The notes under the pieces are model-generated. The model was given only the letters and a program-made list of their open reading frames with translations. It had not been told where the DNA came from and did no database searches. 64,000 nt of DNA, taken from contig ML991816.1 of the NCBI GenBank assembly GCA_010094025.1, positions 185,895 through 249,894 of the forward strand, given 5' to 3'. Of this stretch, positions 31,625 through 41,797 are shown in pieces; within the stretch, counting starts at the first letter, position 1; each line of letters opens with the position of its first letter. The translations under genes were made by a program, and so were the position numbers. Source of the DNA: Viridothelium virens. Lineage: Eukaryota > Ascomycota > Dothideomycetes > Trypetheliales > Trypetheliaceae.

Positions 31625-34017
31625 ATGGCGCAAACGTCTACAAACGCGTGAGCACATGCGGCCCTCCGTCCTCATGATGTTATCGTATACTGAAGTCGAT
31701 CTATAGCATTAATGTCAACGATCCTGGCCTGATCACACTCGTCAACAAGCTGCAGGATGTTTTTACGACAGTAGGAGTGTGTATTCCAAGAGTGACGAAG
31801 CTACCTCCTAGGTAGCCGCGATACAGAGCTAACAAGCACCGTATAGGTTCAAAATCCTATAGATTTACCACAGATAGCGGTTGTCGGATCGCAGTCGAGC
31901 GGGAAAAGCTCAGTGCTAGAGAACATAGTGGGAAGGGATTTGTACGCTTGGCCTGTTGATCTTATTGTATGTCGTACAAGCAGGCACTAACTTCAGCTGC
32001 TACAGTCTACCACGAGGGACAGGCATCGTAACAAGACGACCCTTGATTCTCCAACTTATCAACCGGGCCGCTTCACCAAAAGCACAAGTGAATGGCGTCT
32101 CCGAGGAGGTTAAAACATCAGACAAGGAGGCGAATGTTGAAGAGTGGGGGGAGTTTCTACATATCCCTGGACAAAAGTTTTATGACTTCAACAAGATACG
32201 AGATGAGATCGTCAAAGAGACGGATAGTAAAACTGGCCGTAACGCTGGAATCTCTCCGGCTCCTATCAACCTCCGTATTTACTCACCCAACGTGCTTACC
32301 TTGACGCTTGTGGATTTGCCCGGTTTAACGAAGGTGCCAGTCGGCGACCAACCCAGAGACATCGAGAGGCAAATAAAAGAAATGGTGCTGAAGCAAATCA
32401 GCAAGCCGAATGCCATCATTCTTGCTGTCACTGCGGCAAATACCGATCTGGCAAATTCGGACGGGTTGAAACTTGCTCGGGAGGTAGACCCAGAGGGTCA
32501 ACGGACAATAGGCGTGCTCACAAAAGTGGACCTTATGGATGAGGGGACAGATGTGGTGGATATTCTTGCAGGACGAATAATTCCCCTCCGACTCGGCTAC
32601 GTCCCTGTCGTGAACCGTGGCCAACGAGACATTGAGGCAAAGAAAGCCATCTCCTATGCTCTTGAGGCCGAGAAGCAGTTCTTCGAGAATCACAAGGCTT
32701 ATCGCAACAAGAGTTCATACTGCGGTACACCTTACCTGGCGCGAAAACTCAACCTTATCCTCATGATGCACATTAAGCAGACTCTGCCAGACATCAAAGC
32801 AAGGATATCAGCATCCCTTCAGAAGTATTCTGCGGAATTGGGTCAGCTGGGAGACTCCATGCTAGGAAACAGCGCGAACATCGTACTCAATATCATCACC
32901 GAATTCTCCAATGAATATCGCACAGTCTTAGAAGGTAACAATCAAGAACTTTCAAGTATAGAGCTTTCAGGCGGCGCCAGAATTAGCTTTGTCTTCCACG
33001 AACTCTACGCCAACGGTGTCAAGGCTGTTGACCCATTTGACCAGGTCAAGGACATTGATATCCGGACCATCCTCTACAACTCGTCCGGCTCATCGCCAGC
33101 TCTCTTCGTTGGCACAACAGCCTTCGAGCTTATCGTTAAGCAACAGATCAAGCGACTAGAAGAGCCCAGCCTCAAGTGTGTCTCGCTCGTCTACGATGAG
33201 TTAGTACGCATACTTGGCCAATTACTGAATAAGTCTCTCTTCCGGAGGTATCCACAACTCAAGGAGAAGTTCCATCTAGTTGTCATCAATTTCTTCAAAA
33301 AGGTGATGGACCCGACAAACAAATTAGTCAAAGATCTTGTTGCGATGGAATCTTGCTACGTCAACACTGGTCACCCAGACTTCCTCAATGGTCACAGAGC
33401 AATGGCCATTGTCAATGACCGACACAATTCCAGCAAACCGACCCAAGTCGATCCAAAGACCGGCAAGCCCCTCCCACCACAGGTACCCCCACGCTCTTCA
33501 AGCCCATCCTTGGACGGCGCCATGGCTGATGGCAACAACGGAGGCTTCTTCAACAGTTTCTTCGCCGCTAAGAACAAGAAGAAGATGGCTGCCATGGAAG
33601 CCCCCCCACCAACCCTGAAGGCATCAGGGACCCTCAACGACAAAGAAACCCAAGAAGTCGAAGTCATCAGTAAGTTCCATCCCTCTCTCTCGCACAACTC
33701 TCCCACGTCTAAGACCCAGGAAACCGTTACTCCGCAAAACATGAGTTAACCACTTTTGACTAGAACTCCTCATCACCTCGTACTACAACATCGTCCGGCG
33801 CACTATGATCGACATGGTCCCCAAGGCCATCATGCTCACACTCGTCCAGCATACCAAGGACGAGATGCAGCGCGAGCTTCTCGAGCAGATGTACCGCCAG
33901 GCCGAGCTCGACGACCTGCTTAAGGAGAGCGACTACACCATCCGGCGCCGCAAGGAGTGCCAGCAGATGGTCGAGTCGCTGAGTCGGGCGAGTGAGATTG
34001 TGAGTCAGGTGCAGTGA
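31625..34017 (+). CDS. vps1: Dynamin-like GTPase Vps1
   Basis: Five exons, 31625-31647, 31707-31776, 31847-31941, 32006-33669 and 33764-34017, total 701 residues. The GTPase domain has G1 GSQSSGKSS (residues 45-53), G3 in [10 protein letters not shown] and G4 [25 protein letters not shown] spans the exon 3/4 junction. The middle domain and stalk follow. A Pro/Gly-rich variable insert ([20 protein letters not shown]) sits where classical dynamins have a PH domain. The GED ends [20 protein letters not shown]. It acts in vacuolar sorting, Golgi/endosome traffic and peroxisome fission. All introns are phase-consistent; the last exon is distinctly more GC-rich than the rest. Confidence 0.95.
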
Positions 34018-34591
34018 GGGGGTCAGATTGCGGAAGATATGCCATTAGGTTTTGTTATGATAGTAACTCGTCTGGGGAGGTTGACGCCGTGCCCTAAGTT
34101 TAGGGTGAGTGGACGGAGATAGCGCGCAGGGCAGAGGCAAGAGCGAGAAGATTGAGAGGGAAAGAGGTGCAGGAGAGTTTGGGAAGGGAGTCTTGTGATA
34201 GACATATGATATCCTTGGCGTTCCCCTGTTTTACCCCATGTCTGTGTAGAATGTGACTTTTTTTTGGTCGTCATAGGTGCATGTGAAGATGAGTACAAGG
34301 CGAATGGGTGACTACGCTACTTCAACTAGGTCTTGGCAGTGCGATCTGTACCTTATGCAATTAATGTTATCGGGCCTGCGGTCCTTTGCGTAATCTACAC
34401 CTCGAGGCGTTTACAACTTATCACTTAACCGCTTGCCAGAAATGGTTCATATGTTTGCTACGTTCAACGAGATCTTGAACCCGGTGAAGGCTTATTTTTG
34501 AATATTGCTTTACACTTTGTTTTTGGTAGTTTCATATCATCTATCTAGTTTTTCTACAAATAATGTACCACAATATCACGAAGCGACCTCA
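34018..34591. other. Convergent intergenic region
   Basis: 574 bases between the 3' ends of vps1 and the RING-type gene. AT-rich in the second half. No gene recognised. Confidence 0.6.
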
Positions 34592-35992
34592 TCAAACCCT
34601 GCCTCCGGTAAGACCGAGCCTCCTCGCTCTAGAGCACAATTCGGCAGCTTTTTTGACTACATCATACCACTCCACAAACCACAACCTCTCCGCCTCCTCC
34701 TCATCCGTACTCACCCCCAACTCTTCCACCCCCCAACCCGCCCACCGCATCTTCACCCCCCTGGTTGGCAAATTCCTCCCTCCCTGCTCCCTCGCCTCCA
34801 GCGTAGTCCACCAAAATTCGCGCCCCTCATTCGGCAGCGCACTGCCCGACGTCGCCCAGCGGTACTCCTGCGTCGCCCCTTCTCCTCCTGCCCCACCTCC
34901 TGCCTTCGGCGGGGCCTCGAAAAACGAAAAGACCAGCTGCTCGCCCTTAAGCGCACCGGTGCGGATTCTGCGTCGCGCATCCTCGATAGCCGCCGCCCAG
35001 GCGAGACGCACGGGGCGCCGTGTGAGGTAATTGAGCCAGTGCCAGGCGCGGAGCTCGAGGTGGTCGAGAGTGATTTTCTGGCGGCTGCGGGGGGAGACGG
35101 GCTTGCCAATGAATTTGGCGAGGATACCGTGCTGAGCTTGCTCGGCGACGGCTGGCATGATGAGGCTGTGTAGGTACTGCAGCGTGGTTGTGGTGCCGCT
35201 GTGCTGTTTGATGAAGGCGGCGAGGATGAAGATGAGCTCGGCGGTGAGCGCGTCCTCGGCTGGAGCGAGAGGCTCGGGCTTCATGAGGGTGTCCAACTCG
35301 GCGTAGCTGATGGTGCGGATGATGGGCTCGGGTCTGGTCCAGGGTTTGCAGATGGAGGGGTTGGAGGGTGGGCCCATGGGGTGGGTGCGGCAGGCGGCCA
35401 TCTCGACGAAGTACCGTATGTTCTTTTCGAGGTCGACGAGCTCGAATAGCTCCTCAGCGTCGAAGACGAGGACGAGGTCGCAGAGCATGCGCTCGAGCAT
35501 CCAGAGGCTGAGGGTTTCGCCCTCAAGGGATTTCAGGAGGTCGATGAAGGGCTTTGCGCGAAACATGGGCCCCAAGAAAGGTTGGAATTCTTCCCACATT
35601 GCACCTGTCCACACTTCGAACAGTTCTGTGGTCAGTATGTTGGAGTCAATGACAATAGTATGCCAGGGCTCGGGTCTCTGGATCAGGGCTTTGCGACAAA
35701 GCGGACATAGGACATCGTGCTGGAGGCACCGGCGTAGGCAATATGAACCGAACAGGTGCGGGCATTGGCCTCGTTTTCTATGAATAAGTCGCGAAGCCAT
35801 TTCTTGCCCCTCTTGCTCTGACCATATTTCGACATGCTCCTGATATGTGGTTCGGCAAATAGCACACTCTACATCTTGGGGGTCGAGTTTGCTCGGTCCT
35901 GTGCGCTCCATTGTCGAGAGAAAGCCGTCGCAGTACGGAAGCTGTGATTGAGGCGAATCATTTTTGTCGGGTGGAAGAATTGAGGTAGACAT
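34592..35992 (-). CDS. RING-type zinc finger protein, function unknown
   Basis: Single exon of 466 residues from the ATG at 35992; the frame is open a little further upstream without an ATG. Residues 43-100 form a RING-like zinc finger: VECAICRTTY, then CPHLFGSYC and HDVLCPLCRK. Spacing is Cys43-x2-Cys46, Cys77-x-His79-x5-Cys85, Cys89, Cys96-x2-Cys99, so the middle is not canonical and the call of an E3 ligase is tentative. The remaining 360 residues are helical with a Gly/Ala-rich loop and show no domain I know. It follows hapX on the same strand with 310 bases between. The part 34600-35500 is GC-rich and pyrimidine-biased on the plus strand. Confidence 0.82.
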   Translation of the reverse strand: MSTSILPPDKNDSPQSQLPYCDGFLSTMERTGPSKLDPQDVECAICRTTYQEHVEIWSEQEGQEMASRLIHRKRGQCPHLFGSYCLRRCLQHDVLCPLCRKALIQRPEPWHTIVIDSNILTTELFEVWTGAMWEEFQPFLGPMFRAKPFIDLLKSLEGETLSLWMLERMLCDLVLVFDAEELFELVDLEKNIRYFVEMAACRTHPMGPPSNPSICKPWTRPEPIIRTISYAELDTLMKPEPLAPAEDALTAELIFILAAFIKQHSGTTTTLQYLHSLIMPAVAEQAQHGILAKFIGKPVSPRSRQKITLDHLELRAWHWLNYLTRRPVRLAWAAAIEDARRRIRTGALKGEQLVFSFFEAPPKAGGGAGGEGATQEYRWATSGSALPNEGREFWWTTLEAREQGGRNLPTRGVKMRWAGWGVEELGVSTDEEEAERLWFVEWYDVVKKAAELCSRARRLGLTGGRV

Positions 35993-36302
35993 CAGGTTCT
36001 CAGCAAGAACCTCTGAGGGGCCCAAATACCGTAAATTACAGAGTTCAGGACTGTAGGATTTGCGATCTGCGAAAGGTCTTGGAGGAGCCGGAGTGAAGGC
36101 GGCAAAGACAAACCATGTAAAATCATGATCTATCCCTGGATTTTATCCACATGGTCACTGCTGTGACAGCGGATGCTGCGTGAATCGTGCCGGATTCTGG
36201 GGTTGAGTTGTGACTTTGAGGAAGATTCAAAGACTGTGAAACAGGGAGAAACATTGTATTACAGCATGTCTGAAGAACGAATGTAGTGCACGTGATTAGC
36301 AA
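35993..36302. other. Intergenic region downstream of hapX
   Basis: 310 bases between the hapX stop and the RING-type gene start, both on the minus strand. No element recognised. Confidence 0.45.
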
Positions 36303-37988
36303 TTATGTATCGTCCTCGCCTCCATCATGCAAATCTTGCTGGCCTGGTTCCCGCTGGAGTCCTCTTCGATATGTTTTCTGTGAATTTGTAGGGTGCTGAA
36401 GCTGATTGGGTGCTGACACCGATCCGCTAGATCGCATATAGTCAAGGACACTAGCACATTCAACATCCAAAGCTGTTCTTTGTGGTGCGCCCGGGACACC
36501 GCTATCCTTTCTAGAAGATGGGGCTGCTAGGAGATCTTTCATGAAGTCAGAATATTGACTATCCATAGAGAAGTTGCGGTTGGGGAATAAGTAATTATAG
36601 GTCTCATCGCAGCTCATCCTACCAGTTCCTGTTGATGAGCGTGAAGCCGGAGGCAGCATGCGATCCAAAACGGAATCTTTATCTGTCATCTCACTGGGCT
36701 CGTCAGCACGTTTGGCAGTTAGATTCAACGTCTGACAAAATCTTTTCTGATCGGGGTTTGCTTTGCAGTTTGCACATTCGCCGGGCTCACACCTTTCCTC
36801 ATTGGCCTGACCCGATGCTGCACCTGTGAAATCGATCTCCCTCCCCGAGAAATCCACAGAACTACCAGCAGCGGGGAAAATCCGAGAATCAGTCGGCGAA
36901 ATTGGTGGATTGGCTGCGGAAGGGTGTCGTACGACGTTGGAGCTCGAATCATCTACAAATTCGTCAACACACGGACAGTTGTCTCCTGTACAGTTGACAC
37001 AGCTTTCAGACGTGCCTGCTGAAGTCGACCCACCAAAGCCCTGGTTGGGTGCGACTCCGCTGGCTCTGAAGACATGTTCGCCTGTACGAGGATCAGGCAG
37101 GCTTGGACGGAAGTTGAACGTGTCTGAGAAATTGGATCGGAAGTTCGACGATCCGTACACATTGTCAGAGAAGGATCCTCGTGGATACGAAGGTGGCTGT
37201 ATGCTGCCCATGGAATTCATATTCGGGTACACAGAAGGACTCGAGTTGCTGAAGGGGTGACCCATTGATGGGCCGTAAGGTGGGGGCGTGATCTGTGTCT
37301 CCATTCCCATAGCTTTCTGAGCTTTCTCCTTCCAATACTGGATTTCGCTATCTTTCCTGAGAAGTTCATCTCGGAGTTGATGAACGTCATCATCCTTCCG
37401 ACGAAGCTCGTCGGCGGCTGATTCCTTACTAACTTCCAAGGCACTGCCGAATTCGTTCGTCCATTTGTTCGTGAATGCTTTCTTTTCCTCTTCAGAGTTT
37501 TGCCAGATAAGCTTGATATTCTCTTGATGGTGTCGTTTCAGCTTTTTCAGTTCGTCTTCAAGCTCAGTCACTCTCTGTGCACGTCTCTCTCGAAAAGCAC
37601 GCTGAGCTTCACGGTTTTGCTGCTTGCGTTTCGTGTCCGGCGCGTCAGTCGCCAGTTTCCGGCCAGGCCGAGGTCGTGGCTTCACTTCCCATTTGTGACC
37701 CGACACAGCCTGGCCAGATGATTCAATGTCCGGATCCAGTGAATTCTCTGTAGTCAAAGAGGGAAGGGTGGGGACTGGATTGTAATTAGCAGAAGGCTGA
37801 AGCGGCTTGAGAAGATTTTTAGGTGGACCGAGTTTGGTGTATCCGGGCGCATCGGCGTGATTTTGAGGGTTTACAAGGCTGGACTGCTCTCTACCAGTTC
37901 TTTGCGACTCGTAGGTGAAATTTTGTTGTGCTGTTGAGTCTGCCGAAGGCATCGTAAATTCATTGGCTGGTGGCAGCGGGCGAGCCAT
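36303..37988 (-). CDS. hapX: Iron-responsive bZIP regulator HapX
   Basis: Single exon of 561 residues. Residues 99-117 (HKWEVKPRPRPGRKLATDA) are the Hap4-like motif that binds the CCAAT-binding complex; residues 119-140 are the bZIP basic region (KRKQQNREAQRAFRERRAQR), followed by a coiled-coil zipper to about 225. Two Cys-rich regions are visible: CVNCTGDNCPC at 330-340 and CEPGECANCK...FC at 400-418, the iron/Fe-S sensing modules of HapX. The C-terminus has likely activation segments. In Aspergillus, HapX represses iron-consuming genes during starvation and activates iron storage in excess; the same is expected here. Two GATA sites lie directly upstream of the start. An in-frame ATG at 37952 is an alternative start. 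Confidence 0.94.
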   Translation of the reverse strand: MARPLPPANEFTMPSADSTAQQNFTYESQRTGREQSSLVNPQNHADAPGYTKLGPPKNLLKPLQPSANYNPVPTLPSLTTENSLDPDIESSGQAVSGHKWEVKPRPRPGRKLATDAPDTKRKQQNREAQRAFRERRAQRVTELEDELKKLKRHHQENIKLIWQNSEEEKKAFTNKWTNEFGSALEVSKESAADELRRKDDDVHQLRDELLRKDSEIQYWKEKAQKAMGMETQITPPPYGPSMGHPFSNSSPSVYPNMNSMGSIQPPSYPRGSFSDNVYGSSNFRSNFSDTFNFRPSLPDPRTGEHVFRASGVAPNQGFGGSTSAGTSESCVNCTGDNCPCVDEFVDDSSSNVVRHPSAANPPISPTDSRIFPAAGSSVDFSGREIDFTGAASGQANEERCEPGECANCKANPDQKRFCQTLNLTAKRADEPSEMTDKDSVLDRMLPPASRSSTGTGRMSCDETYNYLFPNRNFSMDSQYSDFMKDLLAAPSSRKDSGVPGAPQRTALDVECASVLDYMRSSGSVSAPNQLQHPTNSQKTYRRGLQREPGQQDLHDGGEDDT

Positions 37989-37991
37989 CGG

Positions 37992-38017
37992 ATCTGATAA
38001 GATTTTGAATCTGATAA
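37992..38017 (+). promoter_or_regulatory. Two ATCTGATAA GATA sites upstream of hapX
   Basis: ATCTGATAA occurs at 37992-38000 and again at 38009-38017, same orientation, 17 bases apart. This matches the ATCWGATAA consensus for SreA-type iron GATA repressors. The copies lie 4-29 bases upstream of the hapX ATG, on the opposite strand to the gene. Confidence 0.65.
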
Positions 38018-38578
38018 GTCTGGCTTATTAAGGGATCATCCCTCCGTGCCCGCCTGGCCGATGTCGGAGGCGACCAAATATGCTCCCAAATTAGGAATAC
38101 GTGACGGGTTCACACTTCATAGCGGATCCTGACTCAGTTGCTGATATTTGAAAAAAGTGAGGAAAGGTAAGTCAGGAGGTGATGACCTTTCGGCTCTCTT
38201 ATAGAGGACTTGCTTTACGAAATAGAGAAGCCACATCTTGCTACCAGGCAAGCGCAATGATTCATCTGCAACCTCAAGGAACTTACCAAGATTGCGTGAT
38301 TCACGTTTCAAGATAAGTATTGGATTCCTGAATATAAAATGGGTGCTCGAACTTGCTTTCTGCGCTACGGAAGTCTACGGCATTTGCCTCGTTCGAATAG
38401 CTTCAGGTAAACTTTCATGTGAAACTTAAACATTAATGGTACGCGGATGCTGGTACTGAGGTACCATGAAACATCTATGATTCTATCGATTTAATCCAAC
38501 CCATGAAAATGTACAAACTCTGGAACTGAATTCAGACACTATCCTGCTTGATCGTGTGCTGCATGTCTTCCTCATCGT
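38018..38578. other. hapX upstream region
   Basis: About 560 bases between the GATA sites and the 3' end of the PQ-loop gene. An ATTGG (inverted CCAAT) lies at about 38323. Nothing else recognised. Confidence 0.45.
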
Positions 38579-39526
38579 CTACTGGTATCTCAGGTCCTTG
38601 GCAGGCTTCCATTTGTCGCTGAGCTCCACACTTTCTTCTCTGACCATCGTATCCTGAATGGGATCTCCGATCTTCCCCGCTCCGTATCTCCAGTACTGAA
38701 TACCCAGATACGCATCACATGCCGATTGAAAGAGTCCACAAATCTTGAACGCCCATGGAATAGGACTCGCGGCCAGGAAGAAATAAGTCATTTTCATAGC
38801 ATCTCCAAGTAGCCAATTTGCCAGCACACTTAGACGAAATCCTTTGCATGACTGAGCCCTTTCATTGGCTAGGATTTGTGGTAAAGGAAGTGTAGCCTCA
38901 ACGCTGAGCGCGATGTACCCTTGCATGGCGGAAAACCATGATGACCAGCCCATAAGAAGTTGAAGAGCCATAAGGGTAATGGTGTAATATGCTACGAACG
39001 TCCAATACGGTCTTGCAGATCGCCATTGCCAGAAATTATACGGGCGTGCCCATCTCGAGTCCAACTCTTGTGTGCCAGCAAACGGTTTGTTCAAATCTCG
39101 CTGAGCGCCCGAGCCGGAGGAGGAGAAATTGCGATACTTCAGTGAGGAATCGAGTAGAAGCATCTGCACCACGATCATGATCATGGCCTGTATAAGGAGG
39201 GAAATCTCGAAGCGGGCTGAGAGCCAGTAGAAACCCCTGGGTGTAGAGAGCTGGTGAGTAAAGATTGAGTAGGCTACAAGAAAATTCACGAGAGTATTGA
39301 ACATACTTCAGTATTGACGACACAAGCATTATTAGTGGTATATCTAGAGAAAACCCTGCAGATGAACGAGTGCGACGAATAGAGTAGATCTGATCAGCGT
39401 AGGATGTGACTGGCGACGTGACAATGCTTCTTATGTTAGTAGCTTGGTACAATTAGGCAGGGCACTTCAGAGATCTTACAAAATAGGCGCGACATGAGTG
39501 ATCGTCCATCGTATCAATTGAGACAT
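38579..39526 (-). CDS. PQ-loop repeat membrane protein (Any1/SLC66A2-like)
   Basis: Exons 39526-39480, 39426-39307 and 39236-38579 give 274 residues. Intron 1 (53 nt, GTAAG, perfect TACTAAC branch) and intron 2 (70 nt, GTATGT, CACCCAG) keep phase. The first PQ-loop region reads SPVTSYADQIYSIRRTRSS then GFSLDIPLIMLVSSILK, continuing across the second junction into GFYWLSARFEISLLIQA. Several membrane helices follow, including MIMIVVQMLLL and YTITLMALQLLMG, with a second PQ-like region near AFKICGLFQSACDAYLGIQY. Yeast Any1 is a Golgi/endosome protein that counters flippase loss; a role in lipid asymmetry or transport is likely. Reading only the last exon gives a false start at 39304. Confidence 0.9.
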
Positions 39527-41797
39527 TCTCCCGACTTCTAAACATACGTGCAGAAAAGGGGTGAGAAGTGATTGGCCGTCTTATCACCGCATTTTTGATT
39601 CGGCGCTCTTCCAATGCGAGTCATGCGAGACAGGCGAGTCAGTTGGACCTTCCTCACCAAATTCAGCGAGTTAAGGCATGCATGCAATGGCAAGAACAAG
39701 GTCTTTCTGAGCGTGTCCAAAAATTGTGGATGAAGTGGCCTGCAATAGCTCCGGCTTGAGTAACTAGGTGATCTGCGCAAGCAAACTTGCTTTAATTACT
39801 CTAAGCGCGACTAGTTATCGGAATTCTGTACCGACCTCGCCACTAACGAATTACCTATTGTAAGAGTGCTAAGAATTACCGGGACCCATAGGATCTCCTC
39901 AGGTACCTAAATGGCATTTCGATGTAGACAATACCGTCAGACAGGATCGATCGTTCACTTATGACTCTACCGACCAGTCGTGACTACCCAGAACAAAATG
40001 TCCCTCTAATACATTTTGCAGACGGTCTAGCTAACGCCATCTTTTCGAACCCATACGATAATCGGAGCCAATAAATCTCTTGACGTCCTGAACCTCAAGA
40101 CAATGGATAACCGACGCGCATACGCACAAGACGACGAGATGGCATGAATACGCATTCGCATGAAGTTGCCGCACGGTACGGAAGCAGCTTCTATGCAGCT
40201 TGGCTTTATCTATTCTTAGAGATTACAGGTCGATGTCTCCTCGGAATTGCCTTGGTTGTCTCTCCAAGCAAGCGCTGGTCTGCAGGATTCCTAGTTTTGC
40301 CTCGTTTGATGGTAGTGTCTGGCTTCCCAGAGAGTACAGCTACACAATGCGACTGGCCTCTCTAGCATATGTACGGAGTACATAGTGTCGCAGGTACGTT
40401 GCTGTCTACAGTTTTCTATAGCACTAAAGACTGACCTAGGAGCTCCACTTGCTGTCGGAAACCAGAGCAGTACTCCGTATGAGAAGCAGGATCAATCCGA
40501 TGGTAATTAGAGTTCATCCGAATTATGTTCTCGGTGAGCGTACCAACAACAACTAAACACTCGTATGGTTCCTCCCAGACGGAACGCAAGACTGAAATGT
40601 TCCGAGCTCGGCACAGTCTTGGGGATCACGAGTCAGCATGGCCCAGTCATGTTGTTAGATTATGTCCAAGGCAGATTTCGCCACCAATATCATTCGAGTT
40701 TAGAACTCGTAAGTAGCGAAAGTCGGATGGTAGTTGAGTTAATAACTGTACAGAACTCGTCTCTGGTACGAATCTAGGATAAGAAAAAGCGTGTAGCTAA
40801 GGGGGAGATGATGTTACTGAATTGAGTTGAGACGCGTGAGGACCAACGTATGAGGACCAAACTGAGAAGGTCGTTGGGCGGGACACGAAGTCACGCGTGA
40901 CGAAGAGGTCGGATCCGAGCGAGACTTGGCTGTGTTTTGAAACGAGTCCCCACCACCGTATGGCTGGAAGGCTCACTTGGGCAGGCTAACCAGTTGGTCA
41001 TATTACCCATGCGTGGATCCGATAGGCGTTTTGGGTAAGCCGCTCCCGAGAAGGGATTCGCAGGTGCAGAGGATAAGCAGGTGCGCGAGACGTGCATTTG
41101 CGAAACGCTCATTTATAGCATGATCGGCAGGTTTATACCAGCGGTCCAACAGGTCGGTTCGGAAGAGGGCGGATAGACCCTGAAGAAAGTAAAGAGAGCG
41201 ACAGAAAGCGAGGCGGCCGAAGGTGCCGAAGACGCCGAGGTTTGGAGATTTGGAGAGATTTGGGATTCGCTTTGCATTAGCGGCGGGAAGGGTTCCACCA
41301 CGCCCCACATTTTCTCTCATCCTCCACCACCGAGAGCACTTCGCTGCTTTGTTGCAACACCATCTCGTCTTCGCAACCCCTCCATTACACCACTCTCGAC
41401 TGCACAGAATGTTGCTGCCTCGGGCGTTGGAACGAGATCAGTGCGTGATAGATTACATCTCCGGTCTAGGTCAATCGTCTCTCCTACTCAGCTTTTCTTT
41501 TCTCCTCTGCGCCTCCACTCGCTTGACTTCGGGACAGCTCACTCAGTCGTGTTGGTTTTCGTCCTTCTCTCCCAACATTCGCCAACGGGGAAAGCGGCAG
41601 TCTGCTCATGTGCCATGTTTCTCACTTGCAGTCCCCAATTGTTTCAATATCTAACACGGCCTCCACCTCTCACATTTTCCCTTCAGTCTCTGCGTAAACC
41701 AAGGATGAGTTCCTTGCCAACATAAGTATCCATTGGCTCGCATAGACATTAAGGACCGACCTCTTCAGTGGCCCTCGTGAAGATCACTTCAGAACTA
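39527..41797. other. 2.3-kb intergenic region without a supported gene
   Basis: No recognisable protein on either strand. It carries two copies of a TACGGAGTA-type motif (40372 and, inverted, 40471). From about 41330 to 41750 the plus strand is pyrimidine-rich and probably the 5' leader of the DUF3176 gene. The middle could be degraded mobile-element sequence but I see no coding trace. Confidence 0.55.

Noticed and set aside
34505-35173. 222-codon plus-strand frame
   Set aside because: Overlaps the RING-type gene in antisense and has only low-complexity Pro/Arg content.
38579-39304. Start of the PQ-loop protein at 39304
   Set aside because: That ATG lies inside intron 2; upstream exons restore the first PQ-loop.
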